This document shows positions 8,771 to 17,735 of a stretch of 64,000 nucleotides of DNA, in pieces; positions within the stretch are counted from its first letter, which is position 1, and the number at the start of each line of letters is the position of its first letter. Location: assembly GCA_963753225.1 (NCBI GenBank), contig CAVWBQ010000011.1, forward strand, positions 1-64,000. Reading direction: 5' to 3'. The position numbers were made by a program, and so were the translations under genes. The notes beneath the pieces were generated by a model that saw nothing but the letters and a program-made list of their open reading frames with translations, was not told the origin of the DNA and searched no databases. Origin of the DNA: Palsa-504 sp963753225. GTDB taxonomy: Bacteria > Actinomycetota > Actinomycetes > Streptosporangiales > Streptosporangiaceae.

Positions 8771-9382
8771 ATGCGGCTGTTTGTGGCTATCGCGCCGCCT
8801 GCGGCAGTGCTCGATGAGCTCGACGCGCTGGTCGAGCCGTTCCGCTCCAGGCGAGGAGACCTGCGCTGGACCAACCGGGAGGCGTGGCACGTGACCCTGG
8901 CCTTCCTCGGCCAGGTCGACGAGGCCGCGGCGGACCGGCTGGTGCCGCGGCTCCAGCGGGCCGCCGGACAGCATCACCAGGTGCGGCTCGCGTTCGCGGG
9001 CGCGGGTGCCTTCCCCGCCGCCACCCGGGCCAACGTGCTGTGGAGCGGCCTATCCGGAGACCGCCGGGCGCTGGCCAGGCTGGCCGAGTCCGTCGCGGCC
9101 GGCGCCAGCCGCGCGGGCACGCCGCCGCCGGACAAGGGCCGCCGGTTCCAGCCGCACCTGACCCTGGCCAGGTGCCGGACGCCGGCCGACGTCACCGAGC
9201 TCGTGGCCGCGCTGGACGGTTACCAGGGCCAGCCGTGGACCGCGGACCGCGTGCACCTGGTCCGCAGCCGCCTGGGCGCGACCGAGCACCCGCGGTACAC
9301 CTCGCTGGCGAACTGGCCGCTGCGCACCCCGCCCAATACGACCGGGCCGAATGCGACCGGGCCGGTCACGACGACTGGCTGA
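8771..9382 (+). CDS. thpR: RNA 2',3'-cyclic phosphodiesterase
   Basis: 204 residues with the two 2H-phosphoesterase motifs HVTLAFLG and HLTLARCR, as in ThpR/LigT enzymes that open 2',3'-cyclic phosphates on RNA. ATG 8771 is chosen because the product then begins with the family-typical MRLFVAIAPP and the start is preceded by GGGGGAA. An upstream in-frame ATG at 8639 with its own GAGGTGG would add 44 residues without family resemblance. The 3' end overlaps the convergent MarR gene by 17 bp. Confidence 0.9.
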   Translation: MRLFVAIAPPAAVLDELDALVEPFRSRRGDLRWTNREAWHVTLAFLGQVDEAAADRLVPRLQRAAGQHHQVRLAFAGAGAFPAATRANVLWSGLSGDRRALARLAESVAAGASRAGTPPPDKGRRFQPHLTLARCRTPADVTELVAALDGYQGQPWTADRVHLVRSRLGATEHPRYTSLANWPLRTPPNTTGPNATGPVTTTG

Positions 9383-9824
9383 GCTTCTCCAGGATCGGCA
9401 CCGCTGCCCGGAGCGTCGCCCGCTCCTCGGTGGTCAGCTCGGCCAGCCGGCGGGCCAGCCAGGCATCCTTGCGCCGCCGGACGCGCTGGACGACCGACCG
9501 CCCTTCCCCGGTGACGGTGAGGATCACCTGGCGCCTGTCGGTCGGGTGCGGCGAGCGGAGCACCAGGTCGCGCTCCTCGAGCACGGCGATGACCCGGGTC
9601 ATCGACGGCGGCTGCACCTTCTCGTGCTCGGCCAGCTCGCCCGGGGTCATCGCCTGGTGCACTTCCAGGGCGGACAGCGCAGCCAGCTGGGTCTCGGAGA
9701 GCACCGCCTCGGTCATGCCCGACGCGGCGCGCTGCGCGCGCAGCCGGCGCGCCAGCCTGCTCACGGAGATCCGGAGAGCCGTGGCCAGACCGGCATCGGT
9801 CCTGGTCTGCGTTGCTGTCATCAT
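9366..9824 (-). CDS. MarR-family transcriptional regulator
   Basis: 152 residues with a central winged helix: ALSALEVHQAMTPGELAEHE, then VQPPSMTRVIAVLEERDLV and the wing region SPHPTDRRQVILTVT. These are the classic MarR recognition helix and the DxRR wing. Such proteins usually repress a nearby exporter or stress gene in response to phenolic ligands. The upstream neighbour is a small membrane protein on the opposite strand (DUF2530), a possible target through the shared 75-bp gap. The gene converges on and overlaps thpR by 17 bp. Confidence 0.9.
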   Translation of the reverse strand: MMTATQTRTDAGLATALRISVSRLARRLRAQRAASGMTEAVLSETQLAALSALEVHQAMTPGELAEHEKVQPPSMTRVIAVLEERDLVLRSPHPTDRRQVILTVTGEGRSVVQRVRRRKDAWLARRLAELTTEERATLRAAVPILEKLSQSS

Positions 9825-9899
9825 CGGCTACCTTCGTCGGCAGGCCTAGGGCGTGGACTAAGTACATCACGGTTGTGAGGCTGGTCGTAGCCTGAAGGG

Positions 9900-10250
9900 G
9901 TGGACGCGACCAAGCCGACCGGCGAGCAGGCCGCGCGGCCCTTGCCGCCGCCCCCGCTCGAGGCGGACGACCAGCTGGTCATCCGGGTCCTCACGGCCGG
10001 GTGGGCGGTCGCGCTCGTGGTCCTGCTCGTCGTCCGCGGCAGCCTCCCGGCCGACCAGCGCTGGTGGATCTGGACGTGCGTGTGCGGCGTGGCGTTCGGC
10101 CTCTTCGCGCTGTGGTACGTGCCGAGGCTGAAACGCGGCCGGGCCCGGGCCGCAACGGACAGGGACGGGCGCGATCAGTCGGCGCCGCGGGATAGCGGTT
10201 CGAACACGGTCTCCCCGACCGAGACCCCGGGCAGGTCAACGACGTCGTAG
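9900..10250 (+). CDS. DUF2530 family small membrane protein
   Basis: 116 residues from GTG 9900. There are two transmembrane segments (about 31-46 and 56-75), the second within WWIWTCVCGVAFGLFALWYV, which is typical of DUF2530 proteins of actinobacteria. The cytoplasmic tail after PRLKRGRARA is hydrophilic. The last 25 codons overlap the convergent DUF3027 gene by 76 bp, so the tail sequence is probably constrained by the opposite strand. Function unknown. Confidence 0.8.
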   Translation: MDATKPTGEQAARPLPPPPLEADDQLVIRVLTAGWAVALVVLLVVRGSLPADQRWWIWTCVCGVAFGLFALWYVPRLKRGRARAATDRDGRDQSAPRDSGSNTVSPTETPGRSTTS

Positions 10251-11035
10251 CCGAACTCGTCGACGACCGGCGTCGCGGCCCGGGCGGTGACCGCGCCGGC
10301 CATGGCCTCGGAGTGCGCCCCGCAGCCGTGGTCGGCCGACACGACCTGGCCGTCATCCGGCGCGTACGCGTTCGCGCAGGCGCCGAAGAAGCGGCCGAGC
10401 TCCCCGCTCAGCGAGACGAAGAAACCGCAGCTGGAACACTGCGCGGGCGCCGCGTGCGCGATAGGCGACCTGGGGCCGTGCTCGCTGGTGTACCAGCGCT
10501 CCGACGCGACCTCCCGGCCGATGGCGGACAGCACCCGGGACCGGCCCGGCGCTGGCAGCTCACCCGGCTCGGCCGGACCCGCGTCGGCGTCATCCGCCTC
10601 CGGGCCGAACCAGTCGATCACCGCGTCGTCACCCTCCAGCACGGCCAGCGGCACCAGCCGCTCGTCGTCCGGCGGCGCGGGCAGCAGGTCGCCGACGCCG
10701 AGGTCACCCGGCCGCAGCCGGTCGTGCCACGGCACCCAGTCCGGCGCCAGCAGCGCCTCGGGCCCGGGCAGCAGCACCGTCTCGCTGACCGTCACCAGCT
10801 TGGACCGGGGCGCCCGGGTGACCGTCACCGCCCAGCGCCAGCCGGCGTAGGCCGGGTCCCCGCACTCGAACAGGTGGGCGACGATGCGTTCGCCCTCGGC
10901 TTGCACGCCGAGGTGGCCGCCGACCTCGGCGGCGCCCGCGACGGCGACGAGCACGTCCCGCGCGAGGTCCACCGCCTCGGCGCACGCCTGATCTGGTTCC
11001 CTGGTCCTTGTGCGGGTGGCGCTCACAATTACCAA
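10175..11035 (-). CDS. DUF3027 domain-containing protein
   Basis: 286 residues. The N-terminal half has FECGDPAYAGWRWAVTVTRA and PGPEALLAPDWVPWHDRL, the conserved core of DUF3027. The C-terminal half carries a CxxC plus further Cys/His (QCSSCGFFVSLSGELGRFFG, then CANAY and DHGCGAHSEA), a probable zinc-binding module. The family is confined to actinobacteria and has no assigned function. It is divergent from the MFS transporter gene and overlaps DUF2530 tail to tail. Confidence 0.85.
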   Translation of the reverse strand: MVIVSATRTRTREPDQACAEAVDLARDVLVAVAGAAEVGGHLGVQAEGERIVAHLFECGDPAYAGWRWAVTVTRAPRSKLVTVSETVLLPGPEALLAPDWVPWHDRLRPGDLGVGDLLPAPPDDERLVPLAVLEGDDAVIDWFGPEADDADAGPAEPGELPAPGRSRVLSAIGREVASERWYTSEHGPRSPIAHAAPAQCSSCGFFVSLSGELGRFFGACANAYAPDDGQVVSADHGCGAHSEAMAGAVTARAATPVVDEFGYDVVDLPGVSVGETVFEPLSRGAD

Positions 11036-11160
11036 TTCTCACTCATCACGCAGCATGAAAGTGCGGATACCCGCCGGCCAGGACAGTGGGCGGAGGGTTT
11101 CCCCCAGGGGTCCAAGGGGTCCGGGTCGCCGCACTGGCCAATAGCAAGAATACTGGGTAC

Positions 11161-12777
11161 ATGCGGCTGTCCGAGGCGATGCGGCGAACCGGTGGCGCAG
11201 CCCGCGCCACCGGCGGCGCGTTCCGGTCCGGCGCGCGGGCCGGGGCCACCGGGGCCCGCCGCACCGGCGGCCTCGTGCACCGGGTGACCGGCGCCTCGGG
11301 GGCCGGACGGACCGGCCTGTCCACGCTCATCGAGCTGACCGCGGCCAGCGGCGCCGGCGACGCGTTCGTGGCCGTGTCGCTGGCCGGGACGATCTTCTTC
11401 AGCACCTCGGTGGATCAGGCGCGCGGCCGGGTGGTGCTGTTCCTGCTGGTGACGATGGCACCGTTCGCGGTGCTCGCGCCGTTCATCGGGCCGGCCCTGG
11501 ACCGGATGCAGCAGGGCCGCAAGTTCCTGCTGGCCGGCACCCTGCTGGCCCGCGGCCTGCTCTGCTGGGGGATGTCGGCCGCCATCACCAGCCCGGTGAC
11601 GCTGCTGCCCGCGGCGTTCGGCATCCTGGTGCTGCAGAAGTCGTACGGGGTGATCCGCGCGTCGGTCACGCCGCGGCTGCTGCCCGCCGAGATCACCCTG
11701 GTGACCGCCAACGCGCGGTCCCAGCTCATCACGCTGACCGCCTCCATGCTGGGCGGGGCGGTGGCGGCCGGGATCCTGGCGACGGCCGGGTCGGCCTGGG
11801 TGCTGCGCGCGGGCACGCTGATCTACCTCGCCGCGATGGTCCTCACGCTGCGGCTCCCGGACCAGGTGGACGTGCCGCCGGCTCCGGCCGCGCCGGTCCC
11901 GCCGGCCGCCGCGGCCGGGTCGCCACCAGATTTTCCGAACGGGAATGGGCGGTACGCCCCCGGCCACGGCGACGACGCCTGGGTGAGCCGGGACGGCCGC
12001 ACGATCCCGTACGAACCGGCCGCGCTGCCTCCTGGAACACGGGCCCCCGGAGCACCGGCGGCTGGTGCTCCGCGCGAGACCGCCGGCGGCCGGAACGGCC
12101 GGGCGGCGGGGGGCAGACGGTGGCGGACCCTGGCCAACGTGGGCCCGATCGTGGGCGAGGCGATGCGGGGCAACGCGGTGCTCCGCGCGTTCTCCGGCTA
12201 CATGGTCTTCTTCCTGGCGTTCTACCTGCGCACCGCGCACTTCAGCGTGTCGCACAACTTCGCGCTTGGCGCCCTGGTGGCAGCCGCCGCGGCCGGCGGC
12301 CTGGCCGCGATGGCGATCGGCTCGCTGCTGCGCGCCCGGGCCCCGGCGTTCATCCTGTTCGCCATGCTCACCCTGGCGCCGATCGTGACGGCGGCGTGCG
12401 CCTGGTTCTTCAGCCTGACCTCGGTCATCGCGGTGGCGTTCACCGCCGCGCTCGCCGCCGGGCTGGCCAAGCTGGCGCTCGACTCCACGGTGCAGCGCGA
12501 GATCGGCGAGGAGATCCGGTCGTCGGCGTTCGCGGTCTCCGAGACGCTGAACCAGGTGGCGAACGTGGCGGGCAGCCTGGCCGGCGTGCTGGTCTCGATC
12601 CTGGACAACGGCGAGGCCGGACTGGCCATCGCGGCCGCCTTCCTGACCGTGGCGCTGGTCACGCTCGTGGCCCGGCGGCGCCGGCGGATCCTCGGCGCCC
12701 GGTCCGAGGCCGAGGCCGCGGCCGCGTACGCGGAGGCCCAGGCCGCGCCGCGCCGCCCGCGCCCCAGGCCGCGCTAG
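11161..12777 (+). CDS. MFS transporter, actinobacterial type with central hydrophilic loop
   Basis: 538 residues from ATG 11161; a frame-open stretch upstream is not family-like. A basic Arg/Gly/Ala-rich N-terminus (1-55) precedes six membrane helices (about 60-235), a hydrophilic Pro/Gly-rich cytoplasmic loop (about 240-325), six more helices (about 335-510) and an Arg-rich tail. Motifs include FIGPALDRMQQGRK (loop 2-3) and QREIGEEIRSSAFAVSETLNQ in the second half, as in a conserved actinobacterial MFS group with no demonstrated substrate. It is monocistronic and divergent from DUF3027. Confidence 0.82.
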   Translation: MRLSEAMRRTGGAARATGGAFRSGARAGATGARRTGGLVHRVTGASGAGRTGLSTLIELTAASGAGDAFVAVSLAGTIFFSTSVDQARGRVVLFLLVTMAPFAVLAPFIGPALDRMQQGRKFLLAGTLLARGLLCWGMSAAITSPVTLLPAAFGILVLQKSYGVIRASVTPRLLPAEITLVTANARSQLITLTASMLGGAVAAGILATAGSAWVLRAGTLIYLAAMVLTLRLPDQVDVPPAPAAPVPPAAAAGSPPDFPNGNGRYAPGHGDDAWVSRDGRTIPYEPAALPPGTRAPGAPAAGAPRETAGGRNGRAAGGRRWRTLANVGPIVGEAMRGNAVLRAFSGYMVFFLAFYLRTAHFSVSHNFALGALVAAAAAGGLAAMAIGSLLRARAPAFILFAMLTLAPIVTAACAWFFSLTSVIAVAFTAALAAGLAKLALDSTVQREIGEEIRSSAFAVSETLNQVANVAGSLAGVLVSILDNGEAGLAIAAAFLTVALVTLVARRRRRILGARSEAEAAAAYAEAQAAPRRPRPRPR

Positions 12778-12785
12778 CGACGCTG

Positions 12786-13175
12786 TCAGGGCTCGATGTC
12801 GTCGGCGACACCGCGCAGCACGGTGGCGATCCGCTTCGCTTCCTTGGTGTCGGGCTGCTTGCCGCGGCGATAGGTCGTCGACGCGTGATCGAGCAGCTTG
12901 ATCAGGTCCTCGACGATCACGACCATCTCGTCGGGCTTCTTGCGGGCCTGCTTGGCGGCGGCCACGGTCGGCGGCGGCTCGAGGATCCTGACCTGGAGCG
13001 CCTGCGCGCCGCGACGTCCCTCGGCCACTCCGAACTCCACCCGCTGTCCCTGCCGCAGCAACGTCGTCCCTGACGGCAGCGCGGACGAGTGCACGAACAC
13101 TTCGCCGCCATCGTCACGGGCGAGAAAGCCATACCCCTTGTCGGAGTCGTACCACTTGACCTTGCCGGTAGGCAC
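12786..13175 (-). CDS. long cold-shock-domain protein
   Basis: 129 residues. The N-terminal cold-shock domain (1-66) has RNP1 KGYGFLA and RNP2 VFVHSSAL, with GKVKWYDSDKGYGF at the start. A second part (67-129) carries a basic linker (AAAKQARKKPDE) and a helical extension absent from CspA-type proteins. It probably binds single-stranded nucleic acid. The extended form is typical of actinobacteria and is distinct from the 67-residue CspA at 15485. Confidence 0.92.
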   Translation of the reverse strand: MPTGKVKWYDSDKGYGFLARDDGGEVFVHSSALPSGTTLLRQGQRVEFGVAEGRRGAQALQVRILEPPPTVAAAKQARKKPDEMVVIVEDLIKLLDHASTTYRRGKQPDTKEAKRIATVLRGVADDIEP

Positions 13176-13508
13176 GCGCAGACCTCACGTCGAAAGAGAA
13201 CTGAACAACCAGCGATCAGGCGACCGGCAGGATGCTATGGGCACTTCTAAGGCTATCGGTCCGGGGCGCCCGATCGCAGCTTCGTTATGGCCGGCTTGGT
13301 GTTCCCGGTCCGGCCTGACACGTTCGGATGGTACTGGGACTCCGATCGCGTGCGAGGCCGGAGTCCGAAAGCGGTCTCCCCGATGATTCAGCATCGCATT
13401 GGCGCTATACCCAGCACTTATATCCAGAAACATGTGACACGACCGCACCTGCGGGTGCCTTGCGGCACAGCCGGATCGCCCGGTCCCCGCCGCGGCCGCG
13501 GAATGACG
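13176..13508. other. non-coding interval between csp and groEL terminator
   Basis: About 330 bp that should hold the promoter and leader of the long cold-shock gene on the minus strand. It is slightly less GC-rich around 13390-13440. I see no convincing coding frame; open frames here lack ribosome-binding sites and family resemblance. Confidence 0.5.
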
Positions 13509-13536
13509 AACGGCCCGGGGAAGACCCCGGGCCGTT
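13509..13536 (-). terminator. groEL intrinsic terminator hairpin
   Basis: Perfect 12-bp stem AACGGCCCGGGG / CCCCGGGCCGTT with an AAGA loop, 25 bp beyond the groEL stop. There is no long U tract, which is common for actinobacterial terminators. Confidence 0.8.
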
Positions 13537-13560
13537 CGGCTGACTCGACTTCCGTATGGA

Positions 13561-15186
<1,626 letters not shown>

Positions 15187-15306
15187 AGGCTCCAGTCCTC
15201 CGTGGCGTACGCGCGGATCGAGCCGACGCCCGCGACGGACGGCAGCCCGCGCGGCAGTCTCTTCCTGCCGCGGGAGGATGCCTCGTCGCCCGATCCCGCC
15301 ATCATG

Positions 15307-15333
15307 CTGGCACTCACATAAGGAGAGTGCCAG
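15307..15333 (-). promoter_or_regulatory. CIRCE operator, groEL-proximal (perfect 9-9-9 inverted repeat)
   Basis: CTGGCACTC-N9-GAGTGCCAG: a perfect 9-bp inverted repeat with a 9-bp spacer, differing from the consensus TTAGCACTC only in the outer bases. It lies 121 bp upstream of groEL. CIRCE is the binding site of the heat-shock repressor HrcA. Confidence 0.92.
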
Positions 15334-15341
15334 CACCATGT

Positions 15342-15368
15342 TTAGCACTCTCATAGTGTGAGTGCAAA
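15342..15368 (-). promoter_or_regulatory. CIRCE operator, groEL-distal (near-consensus)
   Basis: TTAGCACTC-N9-GAGTGCAAA matches the consensus TTAGCACTC-N9-GAGTGCTAA at all but one position. It sits 8 bp from the first CIRCE, giving paired HrcA sites. Confidence 0.93.
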
Positions 15369-15484
15369 CGCCCCGGCGGGGCCAGGGGGAAAAATTCAGA
15401 TCGGCCCGGCCCCTCGGGGGCCGGGCCGGCCAGCAGAACCCGGCAGATCTGTGGTCCCGCGTGAAGCCGGGGCCACGAGCGAAC

Positions 15485-15688
15485 TTAAGAGACCACGACC
15501 ACCTTGTCGGCCTGCGCGCCCCGGTCGCTTTGCGTGATCTCGAACTCAACCCGCTGTCCCTCTTCGAGGGTGCGGTAGCCGTCCGACTGGATCGCCGAGA
15601 AATGGACGAAAACGTCCTTGCCACCGTCGACGGCGATAAAGCCGTATCCCTTGTCCGGGTTGAACCACTTGACGGTGCCCTGAGCCAT
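15485..15688 (-). CDS. CspA-family cold-shock protein
   Basis: 67 residues, the standard single-domain length: MAQGTVKWFNPDKGYGFIAV with RNP1 KGYGFIA and RNP2 VFVHFSAI. It is an RNA chaperone that melts mRNA secondary structure. The start is preceded by GGGAG. The gene lies upstream of groEL on the same strand but is separated from it by the CIRCE pair, so it is an independent unit. A 190-bp leader separates it from the moaD-like gene. Confidence 0.96.
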   Translation of the reverse strand: MAQGTVKWFNPDKGYGFIAVDGGKDVFVHFSAIQSDGYRTLEEGQRVEFEITQSDRGAQADKVVVVS

Positions 15689-15881
15689 TCCAAACAACTC
15701 CCTAACTACGCTCGGGCCTCGAGCCCCGCCCTTGTCACCGCGGAACCCGTCGATCGCTAACCGGTGAGAACGGCTGAGCGTGCAAGCGCGCACCTCGTCC
15801 CCGTCCGACGGCGACCGGAACTGACCTTACCTTGTACCGAGGGTGCCTGCCGCCACTTACCCACCAATCACGCCATCTGGT

Positions 15882-16178
15882 CTATGTTCCCTTTACCTCG
15901 GGAGCCCCGCCCGCCACGGCGGGAATGACCGAAACCCGTTCTCCGGCGGGCACTTGCGTGTCGAGGCCCTGAGCGAAACGCACGTCCTCGTCACCCACGT
16001 ACACATTGACGAACCGGCGCAGCTTGCCGCCGTCGTCGATGATCCGGCCGCCCAGGCCCGGGTAGGCGGCGTCCAGGCCGGCGATGACCTCGCGGAGGGT
16101 TCCCGCGGCGGCGGTCACCTCCGCCGAGCCGCCTGTGTACGACCGCAGGATGGTGGGGATGCGTACCCGCACAGTCAC
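15882..16178 (-). CDS. MoaD/ThiS-family sulfur-carrier-like protein with extended C-terminus
   Basis: 98 residues with a ubiquitin-like beta-grasp pattern: VRIPTILRSYTGG, RFVNVYVGDEDVRF and VSVIPAVAGG, closely resembling mycobacterial CysO. Instead of ending at the functional diglycine it continues for seven residues (APEVKGT). Carriers of this kind must expose Gly-Gly for adenylation and thiocarboxylation, so proteolytic trimming, as done by JAMM/Mec-type proteases, would be needed. The ATG overlaps the thrC stop (ATGA, 16175-16178), so the two are co-translated. No cysM or mec lies alongside. The likely role is sulfur transfer; the pathway is inferred only. Confidence 0.88.
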   Translation of the reverse strand: MTVRVRIPTILRSYTGGSAEVTAAAGTLREVIAGLDAAYPGLGGRIIDDGGKLRRFVNVYVGDEDVRFAQGLDTQVPAGERVSVIPAVAGGAPEVKGT

Positions 16179-17434
16179 GACATTGCCTCCTGAAATGCCT
16201 CGACGGTCGGCCTGATCGGAGCGGGCACGTCTACCGCCGCGGCGATCGCGTCGAGCGTCTTCAGCCCGTCACCCGAGTTGATGATCACGGTTTCGGCCTC
16301 CGGGTCGAGCTGGCCTTCCTTCAGCAGCTTGCGCAGCACGCCGACGGTGACGCCGCCGGCCGTCTCGCCGAAGATGCCCTCGCAGGTGGCGAGCAGCCGG
16401 ATCGAGTCGACGACCTCCTCGTCGCTCACGTCGGCTATCGACCCGCCGGTGCGCCGCACCACGTCGAGCACGTAGGGCCCGTCGGCAGGGTTGCCGATGG
16501 CCAGCGACTTGGCGATGGTGTCCGGCCGGACCGGGCGGACCACGTCGTGCCCGGCGGCGAACGCGGCGGACACCGGTGAGCACCCGGTCGCCTGGGCGCC
16601 GAACACCCGCCACGGGGTGTGCGGTACCAATCCGAGCGAGGTCATCTCGGTGAAGCCCTTGTCCACCTTGACCAGCTGCGCGCCCGACGCGATCGGCACC
16701 ACCACCTGCTCGGGCAGCCGCCAGCCGAGCTGCTCGGCGATCTCGAAGCCGAGCGTCTTGGACCCCTCGGCGTAGTAGGGCCGCACGTTGACGTTGACGA
16801 AGGCCCAGTCGGGGTGCTCGCCCGCGAGCTCGGAGGCCAGCCGGTTCACGTCGTCGTAGGTGCCGTCCACGGTGATGAACGTGCCGCCGTAGACGGACGT
16901 GGTGATGATCTTCTGCAGTTCCAGGTCGGCGGGCACCATCACCACCGAGTGCACCCCGGCCCGGGCCGCCGCGGCGGCCACCGCGTTGGCCAGGTTGCCG
17001 GTGGACGGGCAGGCCAGCACCTTGAAGCCCATCTCGGTGGCGGCGGCCAGCGCCACCGCGACGACCCGGTCCTTGAACGAGTGCGTCGGGTTGCCCCGGT
17101 CGTCCTTGATCCACAGCCGGCGCATGCCCAGCGCGTGCGCGAGGTTGTCGGCACGGATCAGCTTGGTGTAGCCGGGCTCGGTGGTGGGGCGGGACGCGAT
17201 ATCTGGCGGAACCGGGAGCAGGGGGGCGTACCGCCACATGTTCGGCGGGCCGGCCTCGATATCCGACCGGGCCAGGGCCGGGTAGTCGTAGCAGACCTCC
17301 AGCGGCCCGAAACACTCCTCACAGGCGTAGTGCGGGCCGAGCTCGTAGACCTTGCCGCACTCGCGGCAGGACAGCCCGGTGGCGTAGCCGAACCCGGAGG
17401 CTGAGGGAGACGTGCGTGTCGTTGCTGTGGTCAC
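16175..17434 (-). CDS. thrC: threonine synthase
   Basis: 419 residues. The N-terminal zinc-ribbon-like CREC/CEEC pair (about 22-42) is followed by the PLP fold: HSFKDR with the Schiff-base Lys, STGNLANAVAAAAA for phosphate binding, and ETAGGVTVGVL near the C-terminus. It converts O-phosphohomoserine to threonine. GTG 17434 is chosen because the alternative GTG 17473 lies inside the P4 stem of the upstream SAM riboswitch and would put coding sequence into the aptamer. It is co-translated with the MoaD-like gene. Confidence 0.94.
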   Translation of the reverse strand: MTTATTRTSPSASGFGYATGLSCRECGKVYELGPHYACEECFGPLEVCYDYPALARSDIEAGPPNMWRYAPLLPVPPDIASRPTTEPGYTKLIRADNLAHALGMRRLWIKDDRGNPTHSFKDRVVAVALAAATEMGFKVLACPSTGNLANAVAAAAARAGVHSVVMVPADLELQKIITTSVYGGTFITVDGTYDDVNRLASELAGEHPDWAFVNVNVRPYYAEGSKTLGFEIAEQLGWRLPEQVVVPIASGAQLVKVDKGFTEMTSLGLVPHTPWRVFGAQATGCSPVSAAFAAGHDVVRPVRPDTIAKSLAIGNPADGPYVLDVVRRTGGSIADVSDEEVVDSIRLLATCEGIFGETAGGVTVGVLRKLLKEGQLDPEAETVIINSGDGLKTLDAIAAAVDVPAPIRPTVEAFQEAMS

Positions 17435-17452
17435 CGGCGAGGACTTCCCTTC

Positions 17453-17594
17453 CCCATCTTTCCCAGCGGTCACCTTGACCGCGGGCCGGACTTGGCACCA
17501 TCTCGCGCGCCTCGCCGTTCACGACGGGCAGATAACTGCGCGCTAGGTTGCCGGGGCTTCGCAGGGCCGATCCCTCCACCCCTCTGGATGAGCG
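17453..17594 (-). ncRNA. SAM-I (S-box) riboswitch upstream of thrC
   Basis: Read on the minus strand the leader has the S-box core in order: P1 5' strand CTCATC, then AGAGGGGTGGAGGGA, GGCCC, GAAGCCCCGGCAACC (P2/pseudoknot region), a variable P3 of about 40 nt, then GGTGCCAAGTCC, a P4 hairpin GCGGTCA-AGG-TGACCGC, and the P1 3' strand GATGGG. P1 ends about 18 nt before the GTG start and abuts the purine-rich ribosome-binding region (GGGGAAGGGAAG). There is no terminator hairpin, so control is probably translational. SAM-I aptamers bind S-adenosylmethionine. Confidence 0.9.
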
Positions 17595-17637
17595 TTATTC
17601 AGTTGTGTTCAAACGCGATTAAGCCTACCTCAGTGTT

Positions 17638-17720
17638 TTCCCGGGGGGACGACCCCCCGGAACCCCCCGATCACGGGGGGGCCTACCCGGCCCCCCCGTA
17701 CCCCCCTGGGCGGGGGGGAG
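17638..17720. repeat. run of G/C-tract hairpins upstream of otsA
   Basis: Three successive G6-8/C6-8 inverted repeats, the first a perfect CCGGGGGG-ACGA-CCCCCCGG. They could form stacked hairpins or G-quadruplexes just ahead of otsA (ATG 17736). A related short element occurs at 54283-54307. Confidence 0.7.
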
Positions 17721-17735
17721 CTAGCCTGCCGGACT

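Noticed and set aside
15187..15693. N-terminal extension of groEL to 15693
   Set aside because: It would cross the CIRCE operators and the csp gene; ATG 15186 has a good ribosome-binding site and the canonical start.
17435..17473. Upstream GTG start of thrC
   Set aside because: Lies in the P4/P1 region of the SAM riboswitch.
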